Shown in pieces: positions 1 through 11,500 of a stretch of 64,000 nucleotides of DNA; position 1 is the first letter of the stretch; every line of letters starts with the position of its first letter. Origin of the DNA: Gerris lacustris (Eukaryota > Arthropoda > Insecta > Hemiptera > Gerridae). Where the stretch lies: assembly GCA_951217055.1 (NCBI GenBank), contig OX578276.1, positions 60,511,307 through 60,575,306 of the forward strand, read 5' to 3'. The position numbers and the translations under genes were made by a program. The notes under the pieces were generated by a model. It was not told where the DNA came from and ran no database searches. It was given only the letters and a program-made list of their open reading frames with translations.

Positions 1-1
1 C

Positions 2-180
2 GACATTCTAGTGGCCTCAGAGACTGAAGAACAGCATAGGCAGCATCTTTGTCAGCTTTTCAGTCTTACAAGACCACTGCCTAAGCGGTAATGTAGCTAA
101 ATGCATCTTCGGTGTTGACGAGATAGACTTTCTATGATAAACAGTAAATGCAGAAGGAGTAAAACCACAGGAAAATTGAA
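2..180 (+). pseudogene. Ty3/gypsy-type reverse transcriptase fragment, decayed
   Basis: Translation starts with DILVASETEEQHRQHL, the region just after the catalytic YVDD of Ty3/gypsy-type reverse transcriptases. After a frame change near position 90 it continues as NVAKCIFGVDEIDFL, the conserved segment that follows in those enzymes. Stops (for example two in a row near 142-147) and the frame change show it is dead. It runs off the left edge of the window, so only the end of the palm region is visible. The assignment rests on motif recognition. No LTR or integrase is visible here. Confidence 0.7.
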
Positions 181-201
181 CTTTCTTCAACTGAAGACTA
201 T

Positions 202-236
202 TTCTTCTGTTCGTCTGTCTACAGACAGACAGACGA
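202..236. repeat. Short perfect inverted repeat (TTCGTCTGTCT stem)
   Basis: An 11-base arm TTCGTCTGTCT is followed within a few bases by its reverse complement AGACAGACGAA. It lies at the end of the decayed retroelement fragment. No function is assigned. Confidence 0.5.
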
Positions 237-2310
237 AATGCCAAACGGTCATAATTTGGTCGCTAGCTCGGTAAATAAATTTCAGGTTTGAGAATATCTC
301 AAAAAAGGGATGAAATATCATCTTATTTAAAAAAATAATTGATTACCCATGAAGACACCTATTTTTAAAATTATATAAAATATAAAGGGGACAGCGCACA
401 GATTAAAGTAAAAAAGTAGTTGACAAGGATTTAGATTGTTTTACCTTATTAGTATTCTGTGGTAGAGTGTAAAATGATAATGTGTAACAGTCTAGTCAGT
501 CAGAATTCACTAGAAGAACTACTAAAAGTGAAGGCTGAGACACTTATTATGAAAATACTCTCTTCCTTTGCATGCTTTTAATAATTAAAGCAAAACAAAT
601 TATTTAAAATAGGTTTCTCTTGTGAAAAAGGAGAAACCAAGTCTATTAAGAAAATATCCTTAAGATAAATTAAGCCTAAACATGACATTTTAAGTCTCTG
701 TCTCTAGCACACCTTGATTCTACCACCAAATAAGTAAGACAGGCCAGCGACACTATTTTATTTATTTGTTTTGAAAATAATTATATTGTTTTGTTATTTT
801 TAGTCATTTATTTGTTGTATTTATTTATTTATTGTTTTTATATGGGTGTTCGACAACTTGGTCATGTACACCCGATTTATTTGTTGTATTAACATGATAA
901 AAACATAAAATCATTCATTATTTTATATTACATTTTTTAATATTAATCAAAAAGAATATTGGATTATTATAAAATTAATTTATAAATTGAAAGGGATATA
1001 AGTTATTAAGGAACCAGCAGCTCTATTTAGTGGTTAACTTAATAACTAGTTTAAATCAAATTATAATTAACTAGTTTTACTAACCTTCCAAAATAATTTA
1101 ACCTAAATATAGCTAAGTATTTACAAAATGAAAAATTAAAATTTTTATTGCACACAAACATATAAACATGTTTTGCCTATCCCGCAAGGAAGAAAAACTA
1201 AATGAATATTTCTTTGTAAATAATTTTAAATATAAACCAATAGAGCTTAAATATGATAAAATAGTTGATAAAAAAAAATATATTTTAGTACCTTATGATG
1301 ATTTGGAGAAAATTGTCAAGAGAATAAAAGTTTTCTCTGCAGTCGTTTTAAAAATTAAGATGAAATTTGTTTGAGATTTCACCTACCTTTTAACACTGTT
1401 TAATTAGTTACATAAAATATTTCTTTAATTAAAGATAAAAATTATTTAAGATAAACAAAAATTTTTCTCACTTGTTCTTCTAATTAAGATTTAAAAAGCA
1501 CTGGAAACAATTTAACTATAATGAATGATAACTACTATTTGTAATAAAGATTATGTAGATTATATACGTGGGCAGATTCCAAAGGATAATGAATTAGGTA
1601 ACACATTATTTTTTTGTTTATCAAGGACACTTAGAGAATGAATACAAATTGCTCTGAGCTTAGAAATTAGAATAATCATTACTATGATGGAATTAATGTA
1701 GTAGGACAATTTCATCAGAATTTTTAACTACCAGGTGCAATCCAATTTTTTACAATTCCAATAAATAATTAGAATAACATGAATTGCTTTAGAATTTTAA
1801 TGCTATTTTCACTTAACTATTTTTTTATATTAAATAATTTTCTACATCCCTCCATCTTTCCTTTAAGTGCTCTACTAACTGTAAGAAAACTATCATTATT
1901 CACCAAATTCCCAAAAAAAAGTTTAACCAATTCCTTTTTACCATATAAAAACATTCCAAAGGATCCAAAACATTTTTGAAAGGCACTGTACTATAGTTAT
2001 TTTCCAACTAAATGATAAAAACAATAAATTTAAGCTGAAAAGGGAATTAATAGCATAAATTATCACACAAACAAAATTATTCTTTTTATGGCACAAATCA
2101 TCAACTTTGCACTATAATTAAATGGCTTAAGGCAGTATAAATGAACAGATAGTAATAATTGCAATAATGGCATTGCTCATACATCCAAATCAACATAAAC
2201 TTTCAAAGGATAAAAGTTTCATTTCTGTCAAATAATATTATGAAAATATTTAAAAAAAAAAAAAAAAAATCCCCAATGATATCTCTGCATTTGCACTTCT
2301 ATCTTAGGGT
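237..2310. other. AT-rich non-coding stretch
   Basis: No recognisable gene. Short ORFs (for example 1168-1374 and 1779-1979) have AT-driven composition and no family resemblance. Near 843-872 a GGGTGT...ACACCC stem with TTTATT-rich flanks resembles the 3' end of a non-LTR element, but this is weak. A run of 18 A lies near 2252-2270. Confidence 0.4.
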
Positions 2311-2400
2311 AGTGACACACTTCGCCGCCTGGTTGATGCCACTTGCTTCCACCACCTGCCTTGCACCACCCGAGTTTTAACTTTTTTCAACCAGTCGAGA

Positions 2401-2663
2401 AATGGCCCGGAGGAGATAGCTGAGCTTGCTTATCATTATGTTCGTGAAAGAAGAAGGGGAAAAAGGCGTTTTTGGGTTCATCCAATAATTTCAGACTAAA
2501 AGAATACTAGTTTGTTTCATACACTGTGCCCCCGTATCAAGGAGGAAAGTAACAATTTACCAATTTTTAAAAATTGAATTTTCACTTTTTTGCTGAATGT
2601 CGCATGGAACTTGCAACGAATTGCTTAGAATATTGAACAACAGTTTGACCAGTAAAGACACTT
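2401..2663 (+). pseudogene. Harbinger transposase N-terminal fragment (left part)
   Basis: Reads EEIAELAYHYVRERRRG followed by KRRFWVHPIISD and then a stop. Downstream frames keep similarity to the family (FHTL, PRIKEE) but carry more stops. The LINE interrupts it at 2663/2664, and the next conserved block resumes at 8279 on the far side. Confidence 0.65.
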
Positions 2664-3248
2664 GGAGTCTCGGCCTTGATGCCACACGTGTAAGATCGGC
2701 TCTGTTTCATTTTCGTTATTTTATTAGTTTAAAGTGAATAAAAGCAATTGTTTTTTGGCATGGTTAGTGTTTAGTGGTTCACGCTTCTTTTTGTTAAGTT
2801 TCGCAGAAGTTTGATGTATATTTGAAGAGATAATTGTGATTTAATCTTGACATTTTTATGAGTTAAAAGCAGACATTTCTTTATATTTTATTGTGTAGGA
2901 AAAAAAATAACAAGGTGGGAGTAGACTTATGATAATCTCTACAGATAAAAAGCCAGTAAAAAAAAGTAAATATTATTGGTAGAGACAAGCTTATCCTACC
3001 GGGCCACATCTGATACTATTTATTTATTTATTTATTTTTTTTCATTCTTTTATTTTTTTTCTTTTTTCTTGTTGATTTGCGTAAATATTTATTATCTTTG
3101 TTTTCATTAGAATCGCTTCTAACAAGTAACATTATTTATTTAAAATAATTTTATTCATAATACTTATTTATCCATTTGTTTTTATTTTGGACATTTCTAT
3201 AGTTTTTGAATATTAACATTACTGTAAAAAGTAGGTTATTGGAAATCA

Positions 3249-4139
3249 ATGAGTCAGGAGAGAATTAACAAATATTTTAGCCCAAAAGGAGTTAAAGAAC
3301 AAAAAAGAAGGCGCAGTAAAGATTCAGCAGAAAGTTCAGCTAATAAATTAGTTCGTCGTGAGAGTGAAGAAATGGAGGAATCATCCCTGTCCCAAAAACA
3401 ACCGACATGGGCGAATGATATAAAAAACATGATTTCCGCCTTGAACGCAAAAATGTCACAAGTAGCCACCAAGGAAGATGTACACTTGTTAAATGAAAAA
3501 ATTGACAAAACTCTGCGCGAAAATACAGAACTAAAAGTGGAAATAGCTAAGCTTAACAAGGAGAATACACAATTAAAACAAACTGTCATAGATCTGGACA
3601 ATCGCTCTCGGAGAAACAATTTAATATTTAAAGGTCTGCCAGAGAGCCCTGACTACATTAAGCTGGTTTTAGATATATGTAAGGACGTCCTAAAAATTAA
3701 TGAACAGATTTCGGTTACTCAAGCATACCCCATAGGACGTAATTATAATGAAAAAACAATGCTGCTAGTGGAGTTAGGCTCGTATGCTGATGTAATAAAG
3801 ATTCTATCCCGTGTCAGAAGAACAAAGGATACCGGTATAGTTATACATCAGGATTTTGCACCGGACACCAGAGCCAAAAGAGCAAAGCTCTTTGAAATAA
3901 AAAGAGAAATATTTAATAAATGCAGTAATGTTAAAGTTTCAATCAGAAAGGACACTCTAGTATTAATTGATCAAAAAGGACGTAAAGTGAAATTTCAGTG
4001 GTGTGACGAAACTGGGCTGGTAACGGAAGGTAAGAATGGTGAGGAAATGTTGCGCCAACTAACTTCTTCCGGTGTAGAAGGGTCTAGTCACAACGCTTCC
4101 CTTCCTGCGTCGACAAATCCACGTCCAAGTTCTTCTTGA
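3249..4139 (+). CDS. LINE ORF1 protein (coiled coil plus L1-like RNA-binding domain)
   Basis: This 296-residue protein is the nucleic-acid-binding ORF1 protein of the LINE, expected to coat the element RNA in a ribonucleoprotein. The N-terminus is basic and polar (KEQKRRRSKDSAESSANK). Residues about 55-115 form a heptad-like coiled coil rich in E, K, L and N. The junction NRSRRNNLIFKGLPE at about 118-132 is the typical entry to the L1-type RRM. The region QDFAPDTRAKRAKLFEIKRE at about 200-220 resembles the C-terminal domain of the same family. The ATG at 3249 is the first in this frame after the 5' UTR. The ORF ends at a TGA (4137-4139), and ORF2 continues in the same frame directly after it. 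Confidence 0.85.
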   Translation: MSQERINKYFSPKGVKEQKRRRSKDSAESSANKLVRRESEEMEESSLSQKQPTWANDIKNMISALNAKMSQVATKEDVHLLNEKIDKTLRENTELKVEIAKLNKENTQLKQTVIDLDNRSRRNNLIFKGLPESPDYIKLVLDICKDVLKINEQISVTQAYPIGRNYNEKTMLLVELGSYADVIKILSRVRRTKDTGIVIHQDFAPDTRAKRAKLFEIKREIFNKCSNVKVSIRKDTLVLIDQKGRKVKFQWCDETGLVTEGKNGEEMLRQLTSSGVEGSSHNASLPASTNPRPSSS

Positions 4140-7100
4140 CGTCATGACCTCAAAACTGCAAGGAGCCAGCATCAAACCAACAACAAGGTAAACACTCAGG
4201 TCCATACACATATAATAACAGTCATTGCATATAATATACACGGACTCAAAAGTAAAGTAGGCAACAAAGATTTTATAGAGTTAATTGAAAAATATGATAT
4301 ATTTCATTTGAGTGAAACTTTTGTAACTGATATTGATATTGTTAAGTATAAATTTTTATTTCAAAATTTCAAGTTGCACTGGATAGCGGCAGACAAAGAG
4401 AATAAACCGGGGCGCGCTAAGGGGGGCAGTGTCATCGGGTACAAACTTGTTTTATCAAATATAATTGAATTTGAACAGCTTGGAGCAAACCGTGTCGTTA
4501 GAATATTAGGAGAGAATGGGAAAAAAATATATTTACTACCTGTTTATGTAAATTGTAATAAATGGAATCTGGATTTTAAACATATTTGTGAATTTTACGC
4601 CTGCAACGAAATTAAGGATTGTATATTAATAGGAGATTGCAATGCAAGGGTTGGTAATTTACAAATTCTTCCTGAAAGTATCTTGGGAAATTATGTCTGT
4701 GAAAAAAGAAAATGTAAAGATAAAAAAACTAATAATGAGGGTTTAAAGCTATTGGAGTTTTGTGATGAAAACGATCTTTGCATAATTAACGGTAGGACTA
4801 AAGGAGATGAGGACGGTCAGCTAACGTATTATGGAGCAAGGGGTTGTTCAACTATAGATTTGTGCTGTGTCCCACATAATCTTTTGTCGTATGTGCACAA
4901 TTTCGAGGTCTTGGCCGAAATATTCTCCGATCACATGCCAATAAAGCTAAGTCTAGACATAGGTGTACGTAGAAATTTAGCTAAGTTTGATGGTAACATT
5001 TTGATGCCTAAGCTAGCCTTTACATCAGAAGATACAAAAAACTATAAATGTAACATTGAGCATCACATTCTGGCATCGCCTAATTTGCCTGATGAGAACC
5101 AAGCGGCCGTCAACTTCTTAATAGATAATATTAGGAAATCCTCAAAACTGGGTCGATTTGAAAGTCAAGAAAAGAAAAGACAAGGATTTAAGGAAAACTG
5201 GTTTGACTCTGAGTGTTTTAAACTGAGGAGAAAATCTTTTAAACTTTTAGAAATCAGTAGAAATAGTAATTCTTATCTTACCAAGCAACTGTACATATCA
5301 GCAATAAAACAATATAAAAACCTCTGTAAAAGTAAATTTAAATCTTATTATGAAAATGTCATTATTGAACTAAATAATATGAGAGATACTGCTAAATTTT
5401 GGTCTGTTCTAAATTCTTTTAGGTGTAGAAAAATATTAGTTAGTCCAAATTGTTCACAAAAAGAAGTACATAGCTATTTTAAAGTACTTTTTAACCCCAG
5501 CATCAACAGTACAGCAATAGAATTCGCTGAGCCGTTTGTAGAAAATTTGGAGCTTGATAGTCCCATTAAAATAGATGAATTAAGTTATGTCATAGCCAAT
5601 TGTAAGCTGAACAAGGCACCTGGGCCTGATCGTATACCATACGAATTTTATAAGAATGCCTCGCATTCATTTTTACTAAAACTGTTAGAACTCTATAACA
5701 GAATATTTGATAGTGGTGACGTCCCTTCATCTTTTACCAAGGCAGTCATTTTTCCCCTGCACAAAAAAGGTGACCCTGAGTGTTTAGAGAACTACCGTGG
5801 TCTTTCTTTTATAGACACAATATCAAAAATATTCACAGGAATATTGCACAACCGTCTCACTAAATGGTTAGATCAAAATGGTATACTAAAGGAGTGTCAG
5901 GCGGGCTTCCGGGCAGGCTATTCCACGTTTGACCACATTTTTACGCTCGTAAATATTGTACAATTAAAATGGAAAGCGACCCAAAAGAAGAAAAAAGTTT
6001 ATGCATTTTTCGTTGACCTTAAGGCGGCGTTTGACAGTGTCGACAGAAGAGCATTATTTTATAAACTTTCATGTTTAGGAGTTTCCACAAAAGTACTACG
6101 TTGTATAAAGGGATTATTTCGGGATACTACTGCTGCAGTTTGGACTAAGAATGGTTTAACTGATAACTTTAAAATAACTGTAGGAGTTAAGCAAGGCTGC
6201 ACTATAAGCCCAACTCTGTTTAGTCTGTTCCTAAACGATTTGTATGACGAGCTTGACGGCGGCCTCAACCTTCATGGCATACAAATAAAAATGTTGGCCT
6301 ATGCTGATGACATTGTTATTCTAAGTGATAATATAGTTACTATGAGGAGAATGATTAAAAATTTAGATGATTATTGCCGACGGTGGAACCTAACGTTAAA
6401 TCTAGCCAAATCAAAAATTATGGTGTTTAAACCCAATGGTGGGAGAGTGTCAGCCATAGAAAAATGGCATTACCGTGGTCAGCCGATTGAAATAGTCAAG
6501 GAATACAAATATCTAGGCATACAAATAACGCCCACTCTCTGTTTTAAAAATCACATCAAGGATAAACTGGCAACGGCTAAAATTGCATTAAATAATACAG
6601 GAAATGTTGTCTGGTCGAAAAGAAATTTTAACTTCGAATCCAGATTACGCCTTTTTCACTCAGTGTCGAGATCAGTCATGTGTTATGGAGCTCAGGTTTG
6701 GGGGTGGAGTAGATTTGAAGAGGTGGAAAAAATTCAAAGGTTTTTTTTAAAAAAGGTTTTCGGCTTACCCCCAAATACACCTAGTTATTTTTTGGAGTTA
6801 GAATGTGGGCTTAATTCCATGTATATTTATACATATAAGCTCCATTTAAATTATTTGGAAAAAGTCCTTGGCCGTATGAGCAGCATTAGGTTACCGAATA
6901 TTATAGCCAAATTAGTAATCAAAGAGAAAACATCATGGTATGGTCACTGGTTGAATTTAATGGAGTTTCATAGAATTGAATTAGACCCTGGGATAAGCAT
7001 TGGAAATCAGTGGTCTAAGTACTCGACTCGGTTGCTAGATTCTATGATCAAATATGATAAGGACCAGTGTTTAGCAAAAGCTCGAGCTAGTGAAAATCAC

Positions 7101-7466
7101 ATGGTTTACAGGCACTTAGATTTCGAGCTCCGTGACCACTACTTAACAACCTCTAAGCGGTTTGCACAGTGTAAACTGCTTATTAGATTACGCTCTGACA
7201 TGCTGAGGCTATCTTACAATCCGTGGGTCCACCAAGATCATCCAGAATGTCCTTTGTGCCATCAACATATCAGGGAAGATATGCACCATTTTCTAACTGA
7301 ATGCACTCTTCTCGCTGAATGTAGACAAGCATTCCTGGGAAAACCCGTATCAACATCTGAGGATATCATTCAATTACTTAATGGCACTGACTGGAACAAG
7401 CTTTACAGATTTGTAAGTGCAGCTACCGCTATAAGAAACCAACAGTTAGATGCTTATCTGGAATAA
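4140..7466 (+). CDS. LINE ORF2 polyprotein: AP endonuclease, reverse transcriptase, zinc knuckle
   Basis: ORF2 nicks target DNA and copies the element RNA by target-primed reverse transcription. The frame is open from the base after the ORF1 stop to the stop at 7464-7466, 1108 sense codons. The endonuclease begins at about codon 27 (AYNIHGLKSK). It keeps the catalytic blocks LSETF, GDCNARVG, STIDLCC and SDHMP. The RT shows NKAPGPDRIPYEFYK, FVDLKAAFDS (Asp at 6015), GVKQGCTISPTLF and YADD (6300-6311). The C-terminus has a CPLC-H-EC zinc-binding motif from 7248. There is no ATG in this frame until about 240 codons in, after the whole endonuclease, so the start is marked by the open frame and not by a start codon. 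Translation probably depends on readthrough or non-AUG starts. Confidence 0.85.
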   Translation, partial: RHDLKTARSQHQTNNKVNTQVHTHIITVIAYNIHGLKSKVGNKDFIELIEKYDIFHLSETFVTDIDIVKYKFLFQNFKLHWIAADKENKPGRAKGGSVIGYKLVLSNIIEFEQLGANRVVRILGENGKKIYLLPVYVNCNKWNLDFKHICEFYACNEIKDCILIGDCNARVGNLQILPESILGNYVCEKRKCKDKKTNNEGLKLLEFCDENDLCIINGRTKGDEDGQLTYYGARGCSTIDLCCVPHNLLSYVHNFEVLAEIFSDHMPIKLSLDIGVRRNLAKFDGNILMPKLAFTSEDTKNYKCNIEHHILASPNLPDENQAAVNFLIDNIRKSSKLGRFESQEKKRQGFKENWFDSECFKLRRKSFKLLEISRNSNSYLTKQLYISAIKQYKNLCKSKFKSYYENVIIELNNMRDTAKFWSVLNSFRCRKILVSPNCSQKEVHSYFKVLFNPSINSTAIEFAEPFVENLELDSPIKIDELSYVIANCKLNKAPGPDRIPYEFYKNASHSFLLKLLELYNRIFDSGDVPSSFTKAVIFPLHKKGDPECLENYRGLSFIDTISKIFTGILHNRLTKWLDQNGILKECQAGFRAGYSTFDHIFTLVNIVQLKWKATQKKKKVYAFFVDLKAAFDSVDRRALFYKLSCLGVSTKVLRCIKGLFRDTTAAVWTKNGLTDNFKITVGVKQGCTISPTLFSLFLNDLYDELDGGLNLHGIQIKMLAYADDIVILSDNIVTMRRMIKNLDDYCRRWNLTLNLAKSKIMVFKPNGGRVSAIEKWHYRGQPIEIVKEYKYLGIQITPTLCFKNHIKDKLATAKIALNNTGNVVWSKRNFNFESRLRLFHSVSRSVMCYGAQVWGWSRFEEVEKIQRFFLKKVFGLPPNTPSYFLELECGLNSMYIYTYKLHLNYLEKVLGRMSSIRLPNIIAKLVIKEKTSWYGHWLNLMEFHRIELDPGISIGNQWSKYSTRLLDSMIKYDKDQCLAKARASENHMVYRHLDFELRDHYLTTSKRFAQCKLLIRLRSDMLRLSYNPWVHQDHPECPLCHQHIREDMHHFLTECTLLAECRQAFLGKPVSTSEDIIQLLNGTDWNKLYRFVSAATAIRNQQLDAYLE

Positions 7467-8532
7467 TATATGTACAAATGTACATAGGTGTGTATATATG
7501 TATGAATTTGGGTATATATAATAAAACCTTTTAAACGATAAATATTGTAACTTCAATAAAAGGAAAGAAGAAAAGTTTTTTGTTTTTTTATAATGTTTTG
7601 TGATATATATTTATTTATTTCTATATTATGTATTGCTATTTAACTTTAATTATTGTATTAGTAGTTATTGCTAATCACCTGCTTTGTTAAAAGAATGTAC
7701 TACGAAATTTTATTTTTTATTTTTATTTTATTTTTTATTTTATTTATTTTTTTATTTATTTTTCACATATTATTTTTTGTACCAAGAAAAACAGGGTAAA
7801 GAAGAAATGAGAGAAAGATACGTTTAGTAGGAGAAGGAAAAGAGGGAAAAATGGGAGAGAGAAGGAAGGGAGAGGAAAGGATAGAAAAGAGAAAAAGTAA
7901 GGATAATTTTCTTGTTTATATTTATTTTATTATGTTATTTCGATGATTTTTTATGTATAAGTTTATATTTATGTAGATTTTCGTATGTATGTGTGCATAC
8001 AGTGTGATATATCGTTCCTCACTACAATTATTAATATTGCTGTTAATATTGAGTTACTTTTAATCGTTATTAATTTTTATTTTTTTTAAATAATTGTATA
8101 AGTGTATTTAAATAATTGTATACATTGAGCCAGGTTAATTGTTAATAATTATAATTTGCATGTTATATAGAGAGGCCGAATCTCGCCTAACGGTCAAATG
8201 ACCAAGGCTTTCGTTTGTGAAAATTTTATTATTTGTTATGAACTTATTGAATGAAATAAACGCTTAACTTCAACTTCAGTAAAGACACTTATATGAGGGA
8301 TGCAGTTAGCCCCTGATTTGATTTTCCCTAGATTTGATTGAAGAGATGGGGACTGAGTGGCAGGGACTTGGGTGGCAACTACTTACAGGTTCAATTGAAA
8401 ACAATGGGCTGACCGGGTGGCGGCTATACCCTGGGATGGTTGACCGGGTAGTGCCACCCGGCGGGTGGCGCCTCCTCGTGTGGCAGGTTGCATTCTATTC
8501 TCATTGCTACCCGGGTGGCGAAATGTGTCACT

Positions 8533-11500
8533 TTCAAAAATTTATTTTTGAAAAAAAAAAAACATTGTATTTATTCAAGAGAGGCTAGCAAATTCTTTAA
8601 TAATTCAGAGTAATAAAAAAGTACATAATCTTTTTGATTGATTTAAGATAAACACTGTTATATATTATTATTTTTAATGGGAAGTAATTTGTTTCATGTA
8701 TAAATGGACTTTTTATATTAAATCTATATTTTTGAGGGGAGATAAAATATATAAGTGAGATAATACCAGGGGTCATCCACTGCTCATCTTATATTCAATG
8801 AAGAGGTACTGTAGCTTTAAGGTAAGTTTATGGGAAAATCAGTTTTAGAAAATGGATACCCCAAAGTGTTAATAGCAGGTAGCTCTTAGGCAGCTTCACA
8901 CTTAAATGCAAATTTATATGAAGTAAAATATAAAATGTACTGTTTCACAAAACTAAAATTCCTTAATTTTGCCTAATTAGTATGAGAAGAAATACTACTC
9001 CAGCCCAGAGGAAGCAGCTGACGTAGTTATCCTTTTATAATTAACCTTATTAGCTGTAATCAAACAAAACCTTTAACACAGGTAGAAGAAAAAGGAAAAA
9101 ATACAAACAAAACACTTTTTTTATCGAATCATTTCTTTATATAATAAAGTGTAGAATCGTACAATTACAATAGGGAATGGATACATCACGATGCCTACAA
9201 GTAGATTTGTAAAACTTATATTTATAACTCTTTTGATTACTTCTTTTTAAGATATTGAATTAGGTATAGTTATATATAAAAATCGGATTGTAAGTTCACA
9301 AGGGCAACAAAAGGCTACAGAGATTATTGATTGTTTACATAATTTCTCAAGGAAGACAATTTGCGATAATCAATTAATATAAAGTCAGATTACACACCAG
9401 AGTGGCACAGAAACAATACTGATTTTATAAAAATAATAATTTCAGCCATTAACTAAAGTTTAACTTAAGTTTCACTATCTGTTTCTAGACAATAAATTGC
9501 AGGTGGGTTGTAATTATAAATAAATAAAACTTCTTAAGTTTTATTTAAACCAAAATAATTTATGGTATTGATTGCAAGACAAAGAATTAGTAATATTATA
9601 AATAATTAGTGATGAAAAAATGTAGATATAATTTAAAGCTGTAAAATAAATATAAGGAATATTAAGAAAATATTTAATGTACTAATTCTCAGAGATAAAT
9701 CTCTGTCTAATAATATACAATTAATATTAAAAAAACTTGTTTGTAATTTTTCAAATCATTTACATATTTCTAAGTTAAATCAGTGAAGTAAAATGAATAT
9801 GGTTATATTTATAGCCCTATATATTTTCATGAAAACAAAGTTCTTTTTTTTATTATTAGAACAGAAATTTAATTAAAAAGTTTACATTCTTTATTATATC
9901 CACTTTGTCATTTATTTTCTTATTAAATTTCTTAAAAAATAGCGAGGGTTTGATTTCACACAATATTCAGTACAATTCAAGGGAGTTATCAAACAAATTT
10001 TAATTTAAAAAGAAAGGAAATGTATTAAAGTGGTTCTGATGATTGTATATGCTAAAACTAATAATGAAAATTAGACAGTTTTCTAAACAAATCTTTTTAC
10101 TGATATAAGACAATAGAAATGTAGATGTACAGTATGAAAAAATATACAATTGTCAAAATGTAAGTTACATCCATGTCTTTTTGTCCATGATTTTTAATAA
10201 TATATGTTTGAGGAAAGATTACATTGAGAAAAAAATAAATAATAACAATAATTCTATAACATATTTGTAGAAGAATTTTGATTTTAACGAGTCAAAGAGA
10301 GAAGGTTAAGGGGCAAACATATTATGTGTCTACTTTAATTTGGCGGACTGTCAACATAAAAGAGCACTAGGTAACACAGAGCAAAATAATATTAAAAGTT
10401 TAAGATTAAATCAGTGTTGACACATAATTACTATATCGCATATATTGCTTTCTTGCAGTTTACTTATTTTATTTTATATCTCGATCAACACCGTATTCGA
10501 TTGCTAAAGGGCAGAGGTGTTCTTTACTTTACACGATAACTGAAAATATGACAGTATGTTAAAGTTGTATGTTATAAACTCAAGTTGGCAAGAAGTCAGC
10601 TACTTAGCTACACCGATCCCAAAATGTTTTGGTATACACAATCTAAAAGTTCTCGGCTGGCCTCACACCCTGCCCCCCCCCCCCCCCCCTTCCCAATATT
10701 GACAACTCTAAATCTTTTGGAGAAGACAGTGTTAGAAATTTTGTGCATTCTGACATTTCAGGGATCATTCTCAAGGGAGTTGTTCATGATAAGAGTCATT
10801 TGGAACATTGGGTTTTGAAAAACCTTCGAATCAGTCTCCTCCAGGTGATCTATACTTAATGTACTATGATACCAGAAAAACTACGCTTTAGAAAGAGTCA
10901 ATATGGTGCCCATTTACAGGTAGACCTTGTTTGCTAGTTACTAGTAATTGTGATTAAAAAATAATTGTAAGCAAATATTAAAAAATATTGAAAAGGACAA
11001 AAAAAAATCTAGTTAACCCACAAAATTAGAGAAACAATAAATTATTTTGATATTTAAGTAACCATGCACAATTATAAAACCCTGTCGCTTAGCCAATGAA
11101 AGAGAGGTTTCATCGAGAGGATAGGAACCACTTTTATTTATCGAGATTAACTAGTAAAACACCGAAAAAATCATGCTCTCATTACTTTGCTTGGGATCCA
11201 CCCTCACTCTCAGGGATGTCTGTTCTTTTCTCAATCACAGCCTCTGTTAATGTCATACATTACAACTTAATTAATGAGTTATTAGAGAATTCTTCTAGTT
11301 TTAAACAAAAGTTTAGAGAAGTCATAAAGTAAAGAAGAACTGCCAGCTACATCGCTAAAAGTAATGCTTCTTCAATAATAACTATGAAAAAAGTTGAGAA
11401 AAAAAATTGTAACAGTTTAGCATGTTGATCTTGTGATAAAACAGGGGACGTGGGAGATGATTTATATAATATCAATATTACATAACTACTGTGGCAGTAG

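Larger units (their letters stand above)
2664..8277 (+). mobile_element. Full-length APE-type non-LTR retrotransposon (LINE)
   Basis: The element is bounded by a 14-bp target site duplication, CAGTAAAGACACTT, at 2650-2663 and 8278-8291. It has a 585-bp 5' UTR, ORF1 (3249-4139), ORF2 (4140-7466) and an 811-bp 3' UTR. The 3' end carries a small GGTCA/TGACC stem near 8194-8206 and finishes in a short AACTTC repeat rather than a long poly(A). All recognisable endonuclease and reverse transcriptase motifs are intact and both frames are open, so the copy looks young and possibly active. I could not settle the clade: the RT style (NYRGLSFIDTISKIFTGIL) and the C-terminal CCHC-like motif suit several non-Jockey clades. 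Confidence 0.9.
2311..8532 (+). mobile_element. PIF/Harbinger-type DNA transposon relic, split by a LINE
   Basis: Terminal inverted repeats of about 22 bp are seen: AGTGACACACTTCGCCGCC at 2311 and its near reverse complement ending at 8532. Just inside the left end, at about 2401-2500, the translation RGKRRFWVHPIISD is the hallmark N-terminal block of Harbinger-type DDE transposases. After the inserted LINE, 8279-8310 reads SKDTYMRDAVSP, the next conserved block of the same protein. Stops interrupt both parts, and the catalytic DDE region is missing, so this is an internally deleted dead copy. I could not find a convincing 3-bp target duplication at the ends. The short ORF at 8334-8588 lies in the GC-rich subterminal region and is not a gene. 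Confidence 0.7.

Noticed and set aside
3254..3619. Minus-strand ORFs across the LINE (also 6059-6268)
   Set aside because: Shadows of ORF1 and ORF2.
8334..8588. 84-codon ORF with many Gly and Trp
   Set aside because: Lies in the GC-rich subterminal region of the Harbinger relic; start and composition come from the repeat.
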